A stretch of 64,000 bases of DNA from Clavibacter michiganensis. Lineage in GTDB: Bacteria; Actinomycetota; Actinomycetes; Actinomycetales; Microbacteriaceae. The position numbers were made by a program, and so were the translations under genes. Positions 60,034 to 64,000 of this stretch are shown in pieces. The number at the start of each line of letters is the position of its first letter. The first letter of the stretch is position 1. Under the pieces are notes generated by a model. That model did not search any database and was not told the DNA's origin. It saw only the letters and a program-made list of their open reading frames with translations. The DNA is taken from the NCBI RefSeq assembly GCF_021216655.1, contig NZ_CP080437.1:1364001-1428000 (forward strand). The letters are read 5' to 3'.

Positions 60034-61035
60034 TCAGCGCGCGGCGACGTACGAGAGGCGGAGGCGCTCGAAGCCCTCGTCGAGGGAGACCGCGGGGGTC
60101 CAGCCGAGCGCCCGGCGGGTCTCGCGCTGGTCGAACCAGTGCGCGGTGGAGAGCTGCTCGGCGAGGAAGCGGGTCATGGGCGGCTCGTCGGATCCGGGGC
60201 GCACGGCCCACACGCGCTCGACCGCTCCCCCGGCGGCGCGGGCGAGGGCGGCGGGGACGCGGATCCGGGGTGCAGGCACCCCGGCCGCGCGGCACATGCC
60301 CGCGAGCAGCTCGGCGACGGGACGCGGCTCGCCGTTGGTGACGACGTAGGCATGGCCGTGCGCGGTGTCGGCGGCGGCGAGCGCGGCGACGATCGCGTCG
60401 GCCGCGTTGTCGCGGTAGACGGTGTCGATGAGGGCGGCGCCGTGGCCGAGGAGCGGGAGGCGTCCGCGGGCGGCCCGGTCGACGATGCGGGCGACGAGCT
60501 GCGTGTCGCCCGGGCCCCAGACGAGGTGCGGGCGGACGGCGAGGACACGCATCGCGGGGTCGTCGGCGGCCAGGGCGATCAGCTCGCCCTCGGCCTTGGT
60601 GCGGGCGTAGTCGCCGCGGGCGCGGACGGGATCCGCGGGGCCTGCGCCGTCGCCCGTGATGGAGAGGCCCGTGTGCGCGACCGAGGGCGAGGAGACGTGG
60701 ACGAACCGCGTGACGCCCGCCGCGCGCGCCGCTCGGAGGAGCCCGCGCGTGCCCTCGACGTTGACGGCTCGGAAGTCGTCCGGGTCGCCCGCGAGCGAGA
60801 CCTTGGCGGCCAGGTGCACCACGGCGTCGACGCCGTCGACCGCGCGGTCGACGGAGGCCTGGTCGGTGACGCTGCCGCGGAGGTCGACGACGGATCCCGG
60901 CACCGGCTCCGTGCCGCTCGCCGCGAGGCCCGACGGCTGTCGCTGGAATGCGCGGACGGCGTGGCCCGCGGCGGCGAGGCGCTCGGCGACGGCGCGGCCG
61001 AGCATCCCGCTGGCGCCGGTGACGAGCACGATCAC
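60034..61035 (-). CDS. oleD: OleD: NAD(P)H-dependent 2-alkyl-3-ketoacid reductase
   Basis: A 333-aa extended short-chain dehydrogenase. The dinucleotide motif is TGASGMLGRAVAERL, and the catalytic Tyr-Lys is in DYARTKAEGELI; it resembles 3-beta-hydroxysteroid dehydrogenase-like proteins. In olefin synthesis OleD reduces the 2-alkyl-3-ketoacid made by OleA to the 2-alkyl-3-hydroxyacid. The GTG start overlaps the oleBC stop (GTGA). Assignment rests mainly on this context. Confidence 0.88.
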   Translation of the reverse strand: MIVLVTGASGMLGRAVAERLAAAGHAVRAFQRQPSGLAASGTEPVPGSVVDLRGSVTDQASVDRAVDGVDAVVHLAAKVSLAGDPDDFRAVNVEGTRGLLRAARAAGVTRFVHVSSPSVAHTGLSITGDGAGPADPVRARGDYARTKAEGELIALAADDPAMRVLAVRPHLVWGPGDTQLVARIVDRAARGRLPLLGHGAALIDTVYRDNAADAIVAALAAADTAHGHAYVVTNGEPRPVAELLAGMCRAAGVPAPRIRVPAALARAAGGAVERVWAVRPGSDEPPMTRFLAEQLSTAHWFDQRETRRALGWTPAVSLDEGFERLRLSYVAAR

Positions 61036-63704
61036 GGGGCGCTCACCCGGCCGCCCGTGAGGATCCCGGCTGCCCAGCGACCGAGGCGCGCGCGGTCGAC
61101 CTTGGAGTTGTGGCGCACGTCGGTCGGCAGGACGGGGACGACGATGACGGCCGCGACGGGTCCGCCGACCGCGGCGCGCACGGCTGCCGCGAGGTCCGGG
61201 TCCGCGAGCCCGACCCGGCGCGCGGCCGGCACGGTCTCGACGACGAGCACGAGCTGCTGCACACCCGCCGGCCCGACGCCCACGGCGGCCGCGCGGCCGA
61301 GGCCCGGAGCGGACTCGGCGCGCTGCTCGGGGCCGACGGGCGTGAGCACGCCGTCGGCCGTCGTGATCACGTGCGGCAGGCGGCCCTCGATCCAGAGCGC
61401 ACCCGTGGCGTCGAGGTGGCCGACGTCGCCCGTGCGGTGGCGGCGGATCCCGTCGGCGGAGTCGCGGCGAGCCGCGCGGTCGGTGACGTGCAGGAGGTCG
61501 TACCGGTCGTGCACGTGCGGGGCGGCGGCGACGATCTCGCCCGTGATGCCGGGCTCGACCGTGAGCGCGCCCGTCGCGGCGCCGTCGGCGTCGAGCGGGC
61601 TGATGCGGATCGCGACGGGGTCGACGGGCGCGCCGACGCAGACGCCGGCGTCACCGCGGAGGGCGGCGGCGCGGATCCCCTCGAGGGTGACGTCGGTGAG
61701 CAGCAGCCCCTCCGTCATTCCGTAGGGCGTGTGCACCTCGGCGTCCGGCACGAGCGCGGCGGCGCGCGCGAGCAGGGCCTCCGAGAGCGGGGCGCCGGCG
61801 GAGAGCAGCGAGCGGACGCGGCCGAGGGCCTCCCGATCGGCGTCCGAGAGGGCGTCCGCGGTGGCGACCACGTTGGCGAGCGCGGCGGGCGACGCGAAGA
61901 CGACCGTGGCGTCCGCGGCGCGGGCCGCGGCGGCGAGGGCGGACGCGGTGAGGTCGCGCGGGCGGGTCACGTCCATGTCGGGCGTGACGCTCGTGGCACC
62001 GAGCGCGGGACCGAGCAGGGCGAACGGCGCGAACCCGGCGACGAGGCCGGTGCCGACGCCCACGTCGAAGCGGGACCCGAGGGTGTCGCGGAGCGCGGCC
62101 AGCTGGCGGTTCGTGTAGACGACGCCCTTTGCGGGACCGGTGGATCCCGAGGTGAAGAGGATCGCTGCGTCGTCGTCGGCCGCGGGCTCGGGCGGCAGGA
62201 CCTGCGCGCGGCCGTCGCGGGCGATCTCCGGCAGGCTCGCGGCGACGCCGAGCGCGCGCGCGACGGGCGGGGCGAGCGTGGTGACGGAGATGCGCTCCCC
62301 CGGCCAGCCGAGGGCGCGCGCGAGGGCGAGGCCGGCGGGGATGCCGACGACCATGTCGGGGCGGGATCCCGCGACCGCGCGCCCGAGGCCCTTCACGCCG
62401 AGGCCCGCGTCGGCGACCACGACGACCGCGCCGATGCGCAGGCACGCGTAGAGGAGGGCCGTGAGGTCGGCGCCGGGCGGGACGAGCAGCGAGACGCGGT
62501 CGCCGGCGCGGAGGCCGCGCGCGTGCAGGCCCGCGGCGATCTCGCGGACGCGGCGCGAGAGCAGCCGCCAGGAGACGGTGCGCGGACCGCCGCCGCCGCG
62601 CGGGGCCATCTCCACGAGGACGGGGTCGTCGCTGTCGCGCAGCTCCTCGAGGAGGGCGCCGAGCAGGCGGACGGGCGGGGAGGCGACCGGGGCCGCCGGA
62701 GCGGGGGCGGGGGCTGATCCCGGCGCGACCCGATCCGCGAGCCAGTCGAGCGCGGCCGACGCGTAGTCGTGGTCCTCCGCGACGAGGTGCCCGGCGCCCT
62801 CCACCCGGTGCACGTCGGCGTGCGGCAGGCGCTCGAGGAGGTCGGAGAGGTAGACGTCGCTGAAGATCGGGTCGCGCGGACCCCAGACGAACAGGGCCGG
62901 CAGGTCGAGGTCGCGGAGCCCCTCCGCGATCGAGGTGAGCGTCGCGTGGCTCGGGTGCGCGGGGCCGACGGGGATGTCGGCGACGAAGCCGCGGATGCCG
63001 GCGCGGCGGTCGGCGCCCCGGTACGGCGCGGCGAACGCGCGGCGCACGGCCGGGTCGAGCGGCGGGTGCGCGAGCGCGAGCGTGGTGGCGAGGAAGCCGG
63101 GCGTGCCGCGCGTGGCGGCGTCGTGGATCCCGGTGGCGAGCGCCAGGCGCAGCGGCCATGGGATGGGCACGCCCTCCTCCTGGTGCACGGCCGTGTTGAG
63201 GGCCATGACCCCGGCGAGCACGTCCCGGTTGCGGAGCGCCCAGCCGAGGCTGACCACGCCGCCCCAGTCGTGGCCGAGCGTGACCACGGGCGCCGTCGCG
63301 CCCGATCCCGTGAGCCCCAGCTCGTCGGTGAGCGCCTGCAGGTCGTCGAGCCGCATCGGCAGCGTGCGCGTCACGCCCGTGCGCTCGGAGAAGCCCATGT
63401 CGAGCTGGTCGACGGCGACCACGCGCCAGGCCGGCCGGGACGGATCCCGCTCGGCGCGCGCGAGCGACTCCGCCGCGATGCGCCGCCAGAGGTACGACCA
63501 GGTCGGGTTGCCGTGAACGCACAGGATCGTGCCCGCGACGGGCGCGCCCGTGTCCGCGAGCCGCTCCCCCGTGTCGAGCAGGTGCCAGCCGTTGCCGCCG
63601 GCGCGCACGACGCGCGACCAGGCGGGATCGAGGCCGGGCAGCGGCTGCCCGTCGGGGCCCGCCACGGGGACGGTCGCCGGGGCGACCGCGGCCGATGCGC
63701 TCAC
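61032..63704 (-). CDS. oleBC: OleB-OleC fusion: beta-lactone decarboxylase and beta-lactone synthetase
   Basis: An 890-aa protein. Residues 1-~325 are an alpha/beta hydrolase of the haloalkane-dehalogenase type: CVHGNPTWSYLW, nucleophile D146 in LGHDWGGVVSLGW, and H306 in EGAGHLVAEDH. After a Pro/Ala linker (330-343), residues ~345-890 are an AMP-ligase: P-loop about 516-527 (ILFTSGSTGPAKG), HTPYGMTEG and late RTGDVGHLD. OleC closes the 2-alkyl-3-hydroxyacid to a beta-lactone and OleB removes CO2 to yield the olefin. The same fusion is known from Micrococcus. The gene lies 7 nt after oleA. Confidence 0.93.
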   Translation of the reverse strand: MSASAAVAPATVPVAGPDGQPLPGLDPAWSRVVRAGGNGWHLLDTGERLADTGAPVAGTILCVHGNPTWSYLWRRIAAESLARAERDPSRPAWRVVAVDQLDMGFSERTGVTRTLPMRLDDLQALTDELGLTGSGATAPVVTLGHDWGGVVSLGWALRNRDVLAGVMALNTAVHQEEGVPIPWPLRLALATGIHDAATRGTPGFLATTLALAHPPLDPAVRRAFAAPYRGADRRAGIRGFVADIPVGPAHPSHATLTSIAEGLRDLDLPALFVWGPRDPIFSDVYLSDLLERLPHADVHRVEGAGHLVAEDHDYASAALDWLADRVAPGSAPAPAPAAPVASPPVRLLGALLEELRDSDDPVLVEMAPRGGGGPRTVSWRLLSRRVREIAAGLHARGLRAGDRVSLLVPPGADLTALLYACLRIGAVVVVADAGLGVKGLGRAVAGSRPDMVVGIPAGLALARALGWPGERISVTTLAPPVARALGVAASLPEIARDGRAQVLPPEPAADDDAAILFTSGSTGPAKGVVYTNRQLAALRDTLGSRFDVGVGTGLVAGFAPFALLGPALGATSVTPDMDVTRPRDLTASALAAAARAADATVVFASPAALANVVATADALSDADREALGRVRSLLSAGAPLSEALLARAAALVPDAEVHTPYGMTEGLLLTDVTLEGIRAAALRGDAGVCVGAPVDPVAIRISPLDADGAATGALTVEPGITGEIVAAAPHVHDRYDLLHVTDRAARRDSADGIRRHRTGDVGHLDATGALWIEGRLPHVITTADGVLTPVGPEQRAESAPGLGRAAAVGVGPAGVQQLVLVVETVPAARRVGLADPDLAAAVRAAVGGPVAAVIVVPVLPTDVRHNSKVDRARLGRWAAGILTGGRVSAP

Positions 63705-63711
63705 GCCGCGG

Positions 63712-64000
63712 CTACCAGAGGATCTCGGTCATGGCCGTGTTGAGGCCGGAGCCCACGCCCATGCAGAGCACGCGGTCGCCGCGGCTGAGGCTGTCGGCCT
63801 GGTCGGCGAGCGTGATGGGGATGCTCGCGGGACCGACGTTGCCGTAGCGCGGGTAGGTCAGCGGCACGCGCGACTTGTCGAGCTTGGCGGCCTTGACGAT
63901 GGCGTTGGTGTGCACGTCGGAGACCTGGTGGAGGATGTAGCGGTCCATGTCGGACCAGTCCCAGTCGTCCTGCGCGGCCTCCTTCCACGCGTCGACGACG
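63712..64000 (-). CDS. oleA: OleA: thiolase-fold acyl-CoA condensing enzyme (N-terminus outside window)
   Basis: The last ~96 codons are present; the frame runs open into the window edge. The segment has the catalytic His in YILHQVSDVHT and Asn in RYGNVGPASIPITLA, as in KAS III-like OleA proteins, and ends VLCMGVGSGLNTAMTEILW. OleA joins two fatty acyl-CoA molecules head to head, the first step of long-chain olefin formation. The active-site Cys lies outside the window. It is the first of three tightly packed genes (oleA, oleBC, oleD). Confidence 0.9.
   Translation of the reverse strand, partial: VVDAWKEAAQDDWDWSDMDRYILHQVSDVHTNAIVKAAKLDKSRVPLTYPRYGNVGPASIPITLADQADSLSRGDRVLCMGVGSGLNTAMTEILW

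Overview
The window is about 72% G+C, densely coded, and looks like the chromosome of a Microbacteriaceae actinobacterium, most probably Clavibacter or a close relative. This is inferred from the base composition, frequent GTG starts, several mycothiol-type proteins (a mycoredoxin, a CPW-type glutathionyl-hydroquinone-reductase-like protein and a mycothiol-dependent maleylpyruvate-isomerase-like protein), a maltokinase and the gene order. I see about 56 protein genes, one TPP riboswitch, one probable pseudogene and several strong hairpin terminators. I see no tRNA, rRNA, CRISPR array, insertion sequence or phage gene.

Layout. 1-1381 holds two paralogous secreted proteins of unknown function with related upstream elements. 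1699-5084 holds a DUF2231-Rieske membrane protein, an NfeD-flotillin operon and a zinc-ribbon protein. 5206-11773 is a sugar-uptake locus (solute-binding lipoprotein, two permeases, then a GH2 beta-galactosidase) with no ATPase or regulator of its own. 11884-15027 holds an alditol-oxidase-like flavoenzyme, a mycoredoxin and a maltokinase. 15165-15723 is a decayed small secreted cysteine-containing peptide gene followed by a 57-aa membrane protein. 15826-17991 is an oligopeptidase B. 18061-21192 is a TPP riboswitch, thiM and one reading frame fusing ThiE, ThiD and TenA. 21372-24265 holds a cupin protein, an MFS transporter and two tiny membrane proteins. 24333-39952 is a mosaic of single genes and pairs: SNF2 helicase, GST-like protein plus hydrolase, TPR protein, zinc alcohol dehydrogenase, ABM protein, pyruvate oxidase, DUF1684, quinone oxidoreductase with a divergent LysR, S9 peptidase with a divergent TetR, and an SGNH hydrolase.

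40021-42828 is a minus-strand group (SRPBCC protein, SDR/DUF2867 protein, small membrane protein). 43008-47715 holds a ROK kinase, a Tat-exported PHP metallohydrolase, a CynX-type MFS transporter and the maleylpyruvate-isomerase-like protein. 47712-60002 is mostly the conserved translation locus on the minus strand (proS, nusA, ylxR, infB, rbfA, then truB, two membrane proteins, ribF). It is interrupted between rbfA and truB by panE, a kinase-like gene and mutY, and it lacks rimP upstream of nusA.

The right end (60034-64000) is, in transcription order, oleA (cut by the window end), an oleB-oleC fusion and oleD. This is a long-chain olefin (head-to-head hydrocarbon) biosynthesis cluster lying directly upstream of proS. 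The points I find most worth following are the ole cluster, the ThiE-ThiD-TenA fusion under a riboswitch, the paralogous secreted proteins with their shared palindrome, the broken small-peptide locus, the hairpin before nusA, the 51-bp tandem repeat between infB and rbfA, the four convergent gene pairs ending in an overlapping CTAG, and a striking excess of GGATCC.
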